A DNA stretch of 64,000 nucleotides from Azoarcus sp. Lineage in GTDB: Bacteria; Pseudomonadota; Gammaproteobacteria; Burkholderiales; Rhodocyclaceae. A program made the position numbers and the translations under genes. The notes under the pieces were generated by a model. It saw only the letters and a list, made by a program, of their open reading frames with translations. It was not told where the DNA came from and did no database searches. Positions within the stretch are counted from its first letter, which is position 1. The number at the start of each line of letters is the position of its first letter. Positions 26,411-34,623 of the stretch are shown in pieces. Where the stretch lies: positions 62,001 to 126,000 of the forward strand of contig JAUSOD010000008.1 in the NCBI GenBank assembly GCA_030656215.1, in the 5' to 3' direction.

Positions 26411-27934
26411 ATGGCTGCACTCGACCTCTCCATCAAGATAGCGGTGATCGGCGCCGGCGCCATGGGTAGCGGCATCGCCCACGTCGCGGCGCGCGCCGGA
26501 CACACGGTTTATCTCTACGACATGAATGCCGAGGCGGTTGCGCGCGGCAAGGCTGGCATCGAGAAGGACCTGCGCTTTCTCGTCGGCAAGGGCAAGCTCA
26601 CGGAGGCCGATTTCGCCGCTACGCTTGCGCGGGTGGTGCCAAGCAGCCGCATCGAGGATCTGGCCGATGCCGGCCTGCTGATCGAGGCCATCGTCGAGAA
26701 CCTCGAGATCAAGCAAAAGCTCTTCCGGCAGCTTGAAGAGCTGGTGGCCGAGAGTGCGATTCTCGCCACCAACACCTCGTCGCTGTCGATTACCGCGATG
26801 GGCGCGACATTCGCCCGTCCGGCGCAGCTTGCCGGCCTGCATTTTTTCAATCCGGCGCCGCGTATGGCACTGGTGGAAATCGTCTCCGGCCTTGCCACCG
26901 ACCCTGCGATCGCCGCCACGCTGTACGACACCGCCCGCGCCTGGGGCAAGGTGCCGGTGCACGCCACCTCCACCCCCGGCTTCATTGTCAATCGGGTGGC
27001 GCGGCCGTATTACGCCGAAGCCCTGCGCGTGCTCGCCGAGCGGGCAGCCACACCGGCCACGCTCGATGCCATCCTGCGCGAGGCATGCAACTTCCCGATG
27101 GGCCCATTCGAGCTGATGGATCTGATCGGTCATGACGTGAACTACGCGGTCACGCGTTCGGTGTTCGACGCGTATTTCGGCGACAAGCGCTTCACCCCCA
27201 GCCTGATCCAGCAGGAGCTCACGCTCGCCGGCCGGCTCGGGCGCAAGTCCGGGCAGGGTTTCTACGATTACCGAGAGGGTGCGGCAAAACCGCAGCCGGT
27301 GGTCGAGCCTGCCGTAGGCCGGGTCGAGTCGGTGACGGTGCGCGGCGATCTCGGTATTGCCACCCCGCTGCTGGCACGCCTGGAAGCTGCCGGTGTGCGC
27401 GTGACCCGAACCGAAGGCAAGGGCGACGTGTTGATTGGCGGCGCTCGCGTCGCGCTGTCCGACGGTCGCACCGCCACCCGTCGCGCAGCAGAGGAGGGCA
27501 CGCCGAACCTGGTGTTGCTCGACCTCGCCCGCGACTACGCGGCAACGCCGCGTCTGGCCCTGTCGCGCGCCGATCAGTGCGGCGACGGCGCCTGGCACGA
27601 AGTAGTCGGAACCCTGCAGGCGGCTGGCATCGCCATCAGCCGACTCGACGACGTCGCCGGCCTGCTTGCACTGCGTACCGTATGCATGCTCGCCAACGAA
27701 GCCGCCGATGGCGTGGTGCAGGGCATCGGCACTGCGCACGACATCGACACCGCGATGCGCTACGGCACCAACTACCCGGAGGGGCCGCTGGGCTGGGCCG
27801 AGCGGCTTGGCGTCGGCTTCGTGGCCCGGGTGCTTGCCAATCTGCGCGAACACTACGGCGAGGAGCGCTACCGGGTTTCGCCGCTGATCCAGCGTTGCGC
27901 GGTGGGCGGGCGCAGCCTCACCGGGTTTTCCTAG
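26411..27934 (+). CDS. 3-hydroxyadipyl-CoA dehydrogenase (PaaH-like)
   Basis: NAD-dependent 3-hydroxyacyl-CoA dehydrogenase of 507 residues. The Rossmann motif is VIGAGAMGSGIAHVAARAGH. The catalytic His is in LHFFNPAPRMALVE, and the dimer domain starts near GFIVNRVARPYYAEAL. At about 500 residues it is longer than the 280-residue FadB2 type and carries the extra C-terminal 3HCDH domain of PaaH/PaaC proteins (NYPEGPLGWAERLG). It would convert 3-hydroxyadipyl-CoA to 3-oxoadipyl-CoA, the substrate of the thiolase at 6485. The gap downstream is filled by REP elements. Confidence 0.9.
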   Translation: MAALDLSIKIAVIGAGAMGSGIAHVAARAGHTVYLYDMNAEAVARGKAGIEKDLRFLVGKGKLTEADFAATLARVVPSSRIEDLADAGLLIEAIVENLEIKQKLFRQLEELVAESAILATNTSSLSITAMGATFARPAQLAGLHFFNPAPRMALVEIVSGLATDPAIAATLYDTARAWGKVPVHATSTPGFIVNRVARPYYAEALRVLAERAATPATLDAILREACNFPMGPFELMDLIGHDVNYAVTRSVFDAYFGDKRFTPSLIQQELTLAGRLGRKSGQGFYDYREGAAKPQPVVEPAVGRVESVTVRGDLGIATPLLARLEAAGVRVTRTEGKGDVLIGGARVALSDGRTATRRAAEEGTPNLVLLDLARDYAATPRLALSRADQCGDGAWHEVVGTLQAAGIAISRLDDVAGLLALRTVCMLANEAADGVVQGIGTAHDIDTAMRYGTNYPEGPLGWAERLGVGFVARVLANLREHYGEERYRVSPLIQRCAVGGRSLTGFS

Positions 27935-28007
27935 GACCGCTCAGTCGGCTACAGGTGGTTGGCGCAGGTGCTCGTGCCCCGGCGCAGGTGCCAGCATCAC
28001 CTCCCGC

Positions 28008-28156
28008 GGCGGGTTGAAACCCGCCCTACGGCGGTTGTGCAGGCGGCGGTGGTAGGGGTGAGAGTTTTTGTAGGGCCGACTTCAGTCGGCCGCAGGTGGC
28101 CGGCCCTGGCGCTGGTGCCCGCATCACCTCCCGCGGCGGGTTGAGACCCGCCCGAC
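28008..28156. repeat. REP cluster (BIME-like), second copy of the composite unit
   Basis: Three GTAG-footed palindromes. One at 28008-28029 is minus-oriented (GGCGGGTT-GA-AACCCGCC-CTAC). One at 28070-28091 is plus-oriented and identical to REP-b at 5603-5624. One at 28135-28156 is degenerate (foot CGAC, one stem mismatch). Spacer sequences such as GGCGCTGGTGCCCGCATCACC closely match those at 5640-5665 apart from a few bases. Upstream, 27970-28007 carries a partial repeat of the same spacer. No gene is seen in 27935-28324; a TTGCGC/TTGGCC-rich stretch before 28325 may hold the formate dehydrogenase promoter but no clear one is visible. Confidence 0.85.
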
Positions 28157-28324
28157 GGCTGTGCATACAGCGTCTGCGCCGTCCGAAGGCGGGGGAAGGG
28201 CATCGCTTTCATCCTGACGGCTTTATTGCCCGAGGGAGAAACTGTTTTGCCGATTGCGCTTTGTTCGGCACGCCATTGGCCGTCTAGACTTCAAGGACCA
28301 AGTAGTCTGCAAGGATACAGAACG

Positions 28325-30070
28325 ATGTCCGACAAGAACGCTGCCCGTCGCGGGCCCAACCGACCGCCGCTGTCCGAAGCGGCCCGTGCCGCGGCGTGGG
28401 CGGCACTCGCTGGCGAGCAGCCGTGTGCCGATCGTCTGATCGAATACCTGCATCGGCTGCAGGATACTCACGGTGCGTTGTTCGCCGACCATCTCGCAGC
28501 CCTTGCCGAGGCGCTGAAGCTGGCGCGGGCCGAGGTCTATGAGGTCGCCACCTTCTATCACCACTTCGATGTGGTGGCCGCGGGCGAGGCGCCCCCGCCG
28601 GCGCTCACCGTGCGCGTTTGCGATTCGCTGACTTGTTCGCTATATGGCGGTGCCGAGCTGGCTGAGGTGCTGGCCGCGCGTCTGGGCAAGGACGTGCGCG
28701 TGCAGCGCGTGCCCTGTGTCGGGCGCTGCGATTGCGCGCCGGTGGCAGTGGTCGGCCAGAATCCGGTGCTGCACGCCGATGCCGAAAAGGTGGCCGCCGT
28801 GGTGGCCGCCGACGAACGTGTCGAACCCTTGCCCGACATCATCGATTTCGATGCTTACCGGGCGAACGGCGGTTACCGGCTGTATGACGCGATCTGCAGC
28901 GGTGAGCATGAAGCCGAGGAGGTCCTCACCGTGCTCGACACCGCCATCCTGCGTGGTCTGGGTGGCGCGGGCTTCCCCGCCGCGCGCAAATGGCGCACGG
29001 TGATGGCGCAGCCGGCGCCGCGCTTCATGGCGGTGAATGTCGACGAGGGCGAACCGGGCACGTTCAAGGATCGCCACTATCTTGGCCACGACCCGCACCG
29101 CTTCATCGAAGGCATGCTGATTGCCACCCGCATCGTCGGCATCGCCGCGATCTGGATCTACATCCGCGACGAGTATCCGGCGCTGCGCCACATGCTGCTG
29201 GCCGAGCTCGACAAGGTCCGCGCCGTCTGGCCCGATCTGCCGCCTATCGAGGTGCGCCGTGGCGCGGGGGCCTACATCTGCGGCGAAGAGTCGGCCATGA
29301 TCGAGTCGATCGAGGGCAAGCGCGGGATGCCGCGGCTGCGCCCCCCTTATGTGGCCGAGGTCGGCCTGTTCGGCCGGCCCACGCTGGTGCACAACCCGGA
29401 AACCCTGTGGTGGGTGCGCGACATCGTGACCACCTGCCTGGTGCACGGCAATGACTGGCTCGAGAAGCGCGGTCGCAACGGTCGCCAGGGCCTGCGCAGT
29501 TTCTCGGTCAGCGGCCGCGTTGCGCGACCGGGTGTGATCGTGACCGACGCCGGCATCACCCTGCGCCAGCTTGTCGACGAGCACTGCGGCGGCATGCTGC
29601 CTGGCCACGAACTCTATGGTTACTTTCCCGGTGGCGCCTCGGGCGGCATCCTGCCGGCGAGCCTGGCCGATGTGCCGCTCGACTTCGACACGCTCGCCCC
29701 TTATGGCTGCTTCATCGGCTCGGCCGCGATCGTGGTGTTCTCGAAGCACGACCAGGCGCGGCTGCTGGCTGAAAACGCGATGCACTTCTTCGCCCACGAG
29801 TCCTGTGGACAGTGCACGCCGTGCCGCGTGGGCACGGCCAAGGCCGCGACGCTGATGGCCGAAGCACAATGGAACGCGGGCCTGCTCGAGGAGCTCGGCA
29901 GCGCAATGATGGATGCCTCGATCTGTGGCCTCGGCCAGGCCGCGCCCAACCCGGTGCGCTCGGTGCTGCGCTACTTCCCGCAGGAAGTCGGTGCCGGGAC
30001 CGGGGTCGACAAGAATGTTCGCCAAGGGGTAAGCGCCCACACCGCGTCGGCGACCGGGGGTGCCGCATGA
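28325..30070 (+). CDS. fdsB: Formate dehydrogenase, fused gamma-beta subunit (NuoE-NuoF type)
   Basis: Diaphorase subunit of 581 residues that passes electrons from formate to NAD. Residues 1 to about 160 are a NuoE-like thioredoxin-fold domain with a 2Fe-2S site (CDSLTC and CVGRCDC). The rest is NuoF-like: NADH/FMN-binding GLGGAGFPAARKW and YICGEESAMIESIEGKRG, and the 4Fe-4S site ESCGQCTPCRVGT. In the FdsGBA type these are two separate proteins (FdsG and FdsB), so this is a fusion. I start at ATG 28325 behind AAGGA. It overlaps fdsA by 4 bases (ATGA). Formate released by BoxC is the likely substrate source. Confidence 0.92.
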   Translation: MSDKNAARRGPNRPPLSEAARAAAWAALAGEQPCADRLIEYLHRLQDTHGALFADHLAALAEALKLARAEVYEVATFYHHFDVVAAGEAPPPALTVRVCDSLTCSLYGGAELAEVLAARLGKDVRVQRVPCVGRCDCAPVAVVGQNPVLHADAEKVAAVVAADERVEPLPDIIDFDAYRANGGYRLYDAICSGEHEAEEVLTVLDTAILRGLGGAGFPAARKWRTVMAQPAPRFMAVNVDEGEPGTFKDRHYLGHDPHRFIEGMLIATRIVGIAAIWIYIRDEYPALRHMLLAELDKVRAVWPDLPPIEVRRGAGAYICGEESAMIESIEGKRGMPRLRPPYVAEVGLFGRPTLVHNPETLWWVRDIVTTCLVHGNDWLEKRGRNGRQGLRSFSVSGRVARPGVIVTDAGITLRQLVDEHCGGMLPGHELYGYFPGGASGGILPASLADVPLDFDTLAPYGCFIGSAAIVVFSKHDQARLLAENAMHFFAHESCGQCTPCRVGTAKAATLMAEAQWNAGLLEELGSAMMDASICGLGQAAPNPVRSVLRYFPQEVGAGTGVDKNVRQGVSAHTASATGGAA

Positions 30071-32898
30071 CCTCATCCACGACTGCCCTCACGACGACTC
30101 CCGCCACCATGAGCGACACGGCGATGAATCCCGTCGCCACGGACTCCGCAATCGACCGCATCCCGTTCGAACTCGACGGCCGTCAGATCGACGCCGCAGC
30201 GGGCGAAACGATCCTGCTTGCCGCACGCCGCGCCGGCGTGGACATCCCGCACCTGTGCTACACCGACGGCCAGCGTGCCGACGGCAACTGTCGCGCCTGC
30301 GTGGTCGAGATCGACGGCGAACGGGTGCTTGCGCCTTCCTGTTGCCGGGCGCCGAAACCCGGCATGAAGGTATGGGCCGAAAGTGAACGCGCCCGTGCCT
30401 CGCAGCGCATGGTGCTCGAACTGCTGCGTGCCGACGTGCCGGTCGAAGCCGAAAAACCGGATTCCGAACTGGCCCATTGGTGCACGCAGCTCGGCGTCAC
30501 TGCCAGCCGCTTCGCACCGCGCGCACAGCCGGTGTCTGACCTCAGCCAGCCGGGTATCGCGGTGAACCTCGCGGCCTGCATCCAGTGCACCCGCTGCGTA
30601 CGGGCGTGTCGCGAGATTCAGGTCAATGACGTGATCGGTTACGCCCACCGCGGCGAGGCCTCGAAGATCGTGTTCGATCTCGATGTGGCCATGGGGGCGT
30701 CGACCTGTGTCGGCTGTGGCGAATGCGTGCAGGCCTGCCCGACCGGTGCGCTGCTGCCGGCCATGGCGCAATCTGCGGCACCCAGGGCTGCGCGCTTCAT
30801 CCCCACCCGGCAGATCGACTCGCTGTGCCCCTACTGCGGGGTTGGCTGCCAGGTGAGCTACCACGTTGCGGGCGAAGGCGCCGCGCAACGCATCGTCTTT
30901 GCCGAAGGTCGCGACGGCCCCGCCAATGCAGGGCGCCTGTGCGTGAAGGGTCGCTACGGCTTCACCTACAGCCGCAACCGCGAGCGCCTCACCGTGCCGC
31001 TGATCCGCAAGCCCGGCATCCCCAAGGGGGTCAATCTCGACCCGGCGAATCCGCTCGCCGCATTCCGAGAAGCGAGCTGGGAAGAGGCGCTGGATTTCGC
31101 CGCCGGCGGCCTCGCCCGGATCAAGCGCGAACACGGCCCGCAGGCGCTGGCCGGCTTCGGTTCGGCCAAGGGCAGCAACGAGGAAGCCTATCTGTTCCAG
31201 AAGCTGGTCCGCACCGGCTTCGGTACCCACAACGTCGATCACTGTACCCGGCTGTGCCACGCCTCGTCGGTGGCGGCGCTGCTCGAAGGCATCGGCTCGG
31301 GGGCGGTGTCCAACCCGGTGCGCGATGTTGAGTTCGCCGATCTGATCATCGTCATCGGCGCCAACCCGGCAGCCAACCACCCGGTGGCGGCGAGCTTCAT
31401 CAAGAACGCCACCGAACGCGGTGCCAGGCTGGTGATGATGGACCCGCGCGAAACCCCGCTCGCCCGTCATGCGTGGCGCAGCCTGCAGTTCCGCGCCGAC
31501 GCCGACGTCGCACTGCTGCTGTCCATGGCCTGCGCGATCGTGGAGGAAGGGCTCACCGACGAAGCCTTCATCACAGCACGCACGGAGGGATACGAGGCCT
31601 TCCGCGACGCCGCGCTCAACTACCCGCCCGAGCGCATGGAAGCCATCACCGGCATCCCGGCCGACACCGTGCGCGAGGTCGCGCGTGCCTATGCGCGCGG
31701 TCCCAACAGCATCATCTTCTGGGGCATGGGCATCTCCCAGCATACCCACGGCACCGACAACGCGCGTTGCCTGCTCGCGCTGGCGCTGATGACCGGCCAG
31801 ATCGGTCGACCCGGCACCGGTCTGCATCCGCTACGCGGGCAGAACAACGTGCAGGGTGCATCCGACGCTGGCCTGATCCCGATGATGCTGCCCGACTATC
31901 AGCGGGTGGCCGACCCGGCGGTGCTTACCCGCTTCGAAGCCTTATGGGGTCAGGCCTTGCCTACCGAGCCCGGCCTCACCGTGGTCGAGATCATGGATGC
32001 CGCGTACGAGGGGCGCATCCGTGGCATGTATGTCGAAGGCGAGAACCCGGCGATGTCCGACCCCGACCTGGCGCATGCTCGCGATGGGCTCGCCCGGCTC
32101 GACCACCTGGTGGTGCAGGACATCTTCCTGACCGAGACCGCGATGCTGGCCGACGTGGTGCTGCCCGCGTCCAGTCTGTACGAGAAGACCGGCAGCTTCA
32201 CCAACACCGACCGCCTGGTGCAGCTGTCGAGCCCGGTGCTGCCGCTGCCCGGCGAGGCCCGCCAGGACTGGTGGATCATTCAGGAGATTGCCAGACGCTT
32301 GGGCCTGGATTGGGATTACGCCGGTCCGCACGAGGTCTTCGCCGAACTCGCGCACGCCATGCCCAGCTACGCCGGCATCACCTGGGCGGCGCTCGAAGGC
32401 GAGGGCGCGGTGGTGGCGCCCAAGGTGGCGGTCGATGCCCCCTCACAACCGGTGCTTTTCGATCACGACTTCCCGACCGCGAGCGGGCGTGGCCGCTTCG
32501 TGCCGGTGAGCCCGCTGCCCGCGGCCGAGCTGCCTGACGGCGATTACCCGATGGTGCTGATTACCGGCCGGGTGCTGGAGCACTGGCATACGGGGTCGAT
32601 GACACGCCGTGCGGAAGTGCTCGATGCGCTCGACCCGGTGCCCTGGTGCGGCATGCATCCGGCGGACCTGGTCGCGCTTGGTGTGACCCATGCTCAGCAG
32701 GTGGTGCTCGAAACCCGGCGTGGGCGTATTAAGCTCGAAGCGCGCGCCGACGAGGGGGTGCAGCGCGGCTCGGTGTTCATGGCCTTCTGCTATGTGGAAG
32801 CCGCGGCCAACCTGCTCACCCAGCCTGCCCTGGACCCGTTCGGCAAGATTCCGGAGTTCAAGTATTGTGCGCTACGGGTCCACAAGAGTTTATGTTGA
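30067..32898 (+). CDS. fdsA: Formate dehydrogenase alpha subunit, molybdopterin/Fe-S (NAD-dependent type)
   Basis: Catalytic subunit of 943 residues that oxidises formate to CO2. An N-terminal NuoG-like 2Fe-2S domain (CYTDGQRADGNCRAC) is followed by 4Fe-4S ferredoxin motifs (CIQCTRCVRACRE and CVGCGECVQACPTGA). The Mo-bis-MGD domain begins with CPYCGVGC and has the active-site Cys in CTRLCHASSVA, so no selenocysteine is needed. No twin-arginine signal is seen, so it is cytoplasmic. No fdsC, fdsD or fdhD gene follows in the window, so the accessory factors must be elsewhere. It probably returns reducing power from BoxC-derived formate as NADH. Confidence 0.94.
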   Translation: MTSSTTALTTTPATMSDTAMNPVATDSAIDRIPFELDGRQIDAAAGETILLAARRAGVDIPHLCYTDGQRADGNCRACVVEIDGERVLAPSCCRAPKPGMKVWAESERARASQRMVLELLRADVPVEAEKPDSELAHWCTQLGVTASRFAPRAQPVSDLSQPGIAVNLAACIQCTRCVRACREIQVNDVIGYAHRGEASKIVFDLDVAMGASTCVGCGECVQACPTGALLPAMAQSAAPRAARFIPTRQIDSLCPYCGVGCQVSYHVAGEGAAQRIVFAEGRDGPANAGRLCVKGRYGFTYSRNRERLTVPLIRKPGIPKGVNLDPANPLAAFREASWEEALDFAAGGLARIKREHGPQALAGFGSAKGSNEEAYLFQKLVRTGFGTHNVDHCTRLCHASSVAALLEGIGSGAVSNPVRDVEFADLIIVIGANPAANHPVAASFIKNATERGARLVMMDPRETPLARHAWRSLQFRADADVALLLSMACAIVEEGLTDEAFITARTEGYEAFRDAALNYPPERMEAITGIPADTVREVARAYARGPNSIIFWGMGISQHTHGTDNARCLLALALMTGQIGRPGTGLHPLRGQNNVQGASDAGLIPMMLPDYQRVADPAVLTRFEALWGQALPTEPGLTVVEIMDAAYEGRIRGMYVEGENPAMSDPDLAHARDGLARLDHLVVQDIFLTETAMLADVVLPASSLYEKTGSFTNTDRLVQLSSPVLPLPGEARQDWWIIQEIARRLGLDWDYAGPHEVFAELAHAMPSYAGITWAALEGEGAVVAPKVAVDAPSQPVLFDHDFPTASGRGRFVPVSPLPAAELPDGDYPMVLITGRVLEHWHTGSMTRRAEVLDALDPVPWCGMHPADLVALGVTHAQQVVLETRRGRIKLEARADEGVQRGSVFMAFCYVEAAANLLTQPALDPFGKIPEFKYCALRVHKSLC

Positions 32899-32970
32899 TG
32901 TGCTGCTCTACTCTTTTTTCGGTATAGCGTCAATAAACAGAACTGTGTGATCCTCAGGCCGATGGAATTC

Positions 32971-32992
32971 GGTCGTGATAATTCTCACGACC
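32971..32992. promoter_or_regulatory. Perfect inverted repeat upstream of VpsR-like gene
   Basis: GGTCGTGA (32971-32978) and TCACGACC (32985-32992) pair perfectly around TAATTC. There is no following T-tract, so it resembles a regulator binding site more than a terminator. It lies about 260 bases before the regulator start and 73 bases after fdsA. Confidence 0.45.
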
Positions 32993-33056
32993 CACTCTAA
33001 TCAGATGGTTATCTGGCCCGCAACGGATTGAAGCACGCGGAGCAGGAGACTATAAA

Positions 33057-33176
33057 TTGAGTGTCCGCACCGGCGTAACGGGCCTCAAGAACCCCGGCAG
33101 CGCAGGTGCGGCCCAACAGGAGGAGGGAGGACGCGCAGTATCGTCCATGGCGGAAACCGTCGCAACGGGGCCGTGA
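33057..33176 (+). CDS. Possible small leader ORF before the VpsR-like gene
   Basis: A 39-codon frame opens with TTG at 33057, preceded at good distance by AGGAGA (33043-33048), and ends with TGA at 33174-33176. The encoded peptide starts SVRTGVTGLKNPGS and is rich in Gly, Ala and Glu. I do not recognise it. It overlaps a region that can fold into hairpins, so it may be a regulatory leader peptide, or chance. Evidence is limited to the ribosome-binding site and the open frame. Confidence 0.25.
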   Translation: MSVRTGVTGLKNPGSAGAAQQEEGGRAVSSMAETVATGP

Positions 33177-33213
33177 CAGGGTCTATCCACACGGTCTTCG
33201 CATTTGTCCTCCC
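33061..33213 (+). promoter_or_regulatory. Potentially structured leader of the VpsR-like gene
   Basis: CCGCACC (33065-33071) can pair with GGTGCGG (33105-33111), with an inner CGGG/CCCG stem. Further on, GGGAGGAC (33124-33131) can pair with GTCCTCCC (33206-33213), enclosing smaller stems. A run of Shine-Dalgarno-like sequence (GGAGGAGGGAGG) sits at 33119-33130 far from any recognised start. It does not match a riboswitch class that I can recognise. Confidence 0.35.
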
Positions 33214-33249
33214 GCCGAGCTTGTTCGATCGACCCGAGGTTGTCGGCTT

Positions 33250-34581
33250 ATGCTAGGACGAAAGGGCTTATTGCTCGATGGAACGGGTGCGGCACGCGCC
33301 GCGCTTGAGGGTTTGAAGCTTCCGGGGTGGGATTTTCAGGTGGCCTCCACATTGGAGGGCGCGCGCAAGGTACTGGGAAATGGTGCGACGTCGGTCGGCC
33401 TGGTGGCGTTCGACAACGCGGAGTCGTGGCCGGCGCGTGATATCGAAGCCTTGCTGTCGCGCTACGATGTCGAGTGGATCGCCATCCTGCGCCGTGGTCT
33501 GCTCGACAGCCCGGCGCTGGCCCCGCTGCTGCGACGCAATTTCTACGATTTTCACTCACTACCGCTTGAGCACGAGCGCCTGCTGATGACGCTCGGTCAT
33601 GCCTACGGCAAGGCCAGCCTGAGCCCGCGCGCCGAGATTCGGCCGGTCGAGGATGGACGCTTCGGCATGACCGGGCGCAGTCCGAAGATGCTCGAGCTAT
33701 ACCGCCAGATCGAGAAAATCGTCACCGTGGATGCGCCGGTGTTGATCGGCGGCGAATCGGGTACGGGCAAGGAGCTCGTTGCTCACGCCATTCACAAGTA
33801 TTCCACGCGCGTAAGCGGGCCTTTCATCGCGATGAACTGCGGCGCAATCCCGGCCAATCTCATCCACTCCGAGCTTTTCGGCTATGAGCGCGGGGCCTTC
33901 ACCGGCGCGAACCAGCGCAAGATCGGCAACATCGAGGCAGCCAACAACGGCGTGCTGTTTCTCGACGAGATCGGCGATCTGCCGATGGATCTGCAGGCCA
34001 GCCTGCTGCGCTTCCTGCAGGAGAAGACCATCGTTCGTGTCGGTGGAACCGAACGTTTGCGGATGAATGTGCGGGTGATTGCCGCCACCCATGTTGACCT
34101 CAAGCGCGCGGTGGCCGAAGGGCGTTTTCGCGAGGATCTCTACTATCGTCTCAATGTGCTGCATCTGGCGGTGCCGGCACTGCGCGAGCGCCGGGAAGAC
34201 ATCGAGCTGCTGGCTCAGACCATCTACGCCAGCCACCAGGATCAGCGCAGTCCGCAGGTCAGGGGTTTCAGTGCCGAGGCCTATCAGGCCATGGTGGCCT
34301 ACCCGTGGCCAGGCAATGTACGCGAGCTCATCAATCGCGTACAGCATGCCATGATCATGACAGAGAACCGCTTCATCAGTGCCGCTGACCTCGGTCTGCA
34401 GCCCGCACCAGGCAACGTACCCACGCCGACGCTCGAAGAGGTGCGCTCCACGGTGGAGCGTGAAGTGATCGAGTCCAGCCTCAAGCTCTATCAGAACAAT
34501 GTGTCGGAAACGGCGCGCAAGCTGGGCGTGTCCCGCGTCACCCTGTATCGCATGATCGATCGACTGAAAATCATCTTGTAG
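33250..34581 (+). CDS. VpsR-like sigma-54-dependent transcriptional activator
   Basis: Enhancer-binding protein of 443 residues. An N-terminal VpsR-type pseudo-receiver covers about residues 1-125. The AAA+ domain has Walker A GGESGTGKEL, GAFTGA in YERGAFTGANQRK and Walker B GVLFLDEIGDL. A Fis-type HTH is at the C-terminus (NNVSETARKLGVSRVTLYRM). Vibrio VpsR binds c-di-GMP and lacks a functional GAFTGA; here the motif is intact, so sigma-54 contact is expected. A -24/-12 promoter precedes the fibre operon at 40147-40161, its probable target. ATG 33250 is chosen because residues upstream in frame resemble nothing; GAGG lies about 11 bases before it. Confidence 0.88.
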   Translation: MLGRKGLLLDGTGAARAALEGLKLPGWDFQVASTLEGARKVLGNGATSVGLVAFDNAESWPARDIEALLSRYDVEWIAILRRGLLDSPALAPLLRRNFYDFHSLPLEHERLLMTLGHAYGKASLSPRAEIRPVEDGRFGMTGRSPKMLELYRQIEKIVTVDAPVLIGGESGTGKELVAHAIHKYSTRVSGPFIAMNCGAIPANLIHSELFGYERGAFTGANQRKIGNIEAANNGVLFLDEIGDLPMDLQASLLRFLQEKTIVRVGGTERLRMNVRVIAATHVDLKRAVAEGRFREDLYYRLNVLHLAVPALRERREDIELLAQTIYASHQDQRSPQVRGFSAEAYQAMVAYPWPGNVRELINRVQHAMIMTENRFISAADLGLQPAPGNVPTPTLEEVRSTVEREVIESSLKLYQNNVSETARKLGVSRVTLYRMIDRLKIIL

Positions 34582-34587
34582 CCACAG

Positions 34588-34612
34588 TGCGGCGCTTTGC
34601 GCCGCATTTTTT
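34588..34612 (+). terminator. Rho-independent terminator after VpsR-like gene
   Basis: TGCGGCGC and GCGCCGCA form a perfect 8-bp stem with a TTT loop (34588-34606), followed by six T residues. It lies between the regulator and the FapF-like gene, so that gene needs either read-through or its own promoter. Confidence 0.85.
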
Positions 34613-34623
34613 GGGGAGGGGGT

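Noticed and set aside
33061-33213. Known c-di-GMP, SAM/SAH, TPP or cobalamin riboswitch in the VpsR-like leader
   Set aside because: Conserved core motifs of those classes were looked for and not found; only generic base pairing is visible.
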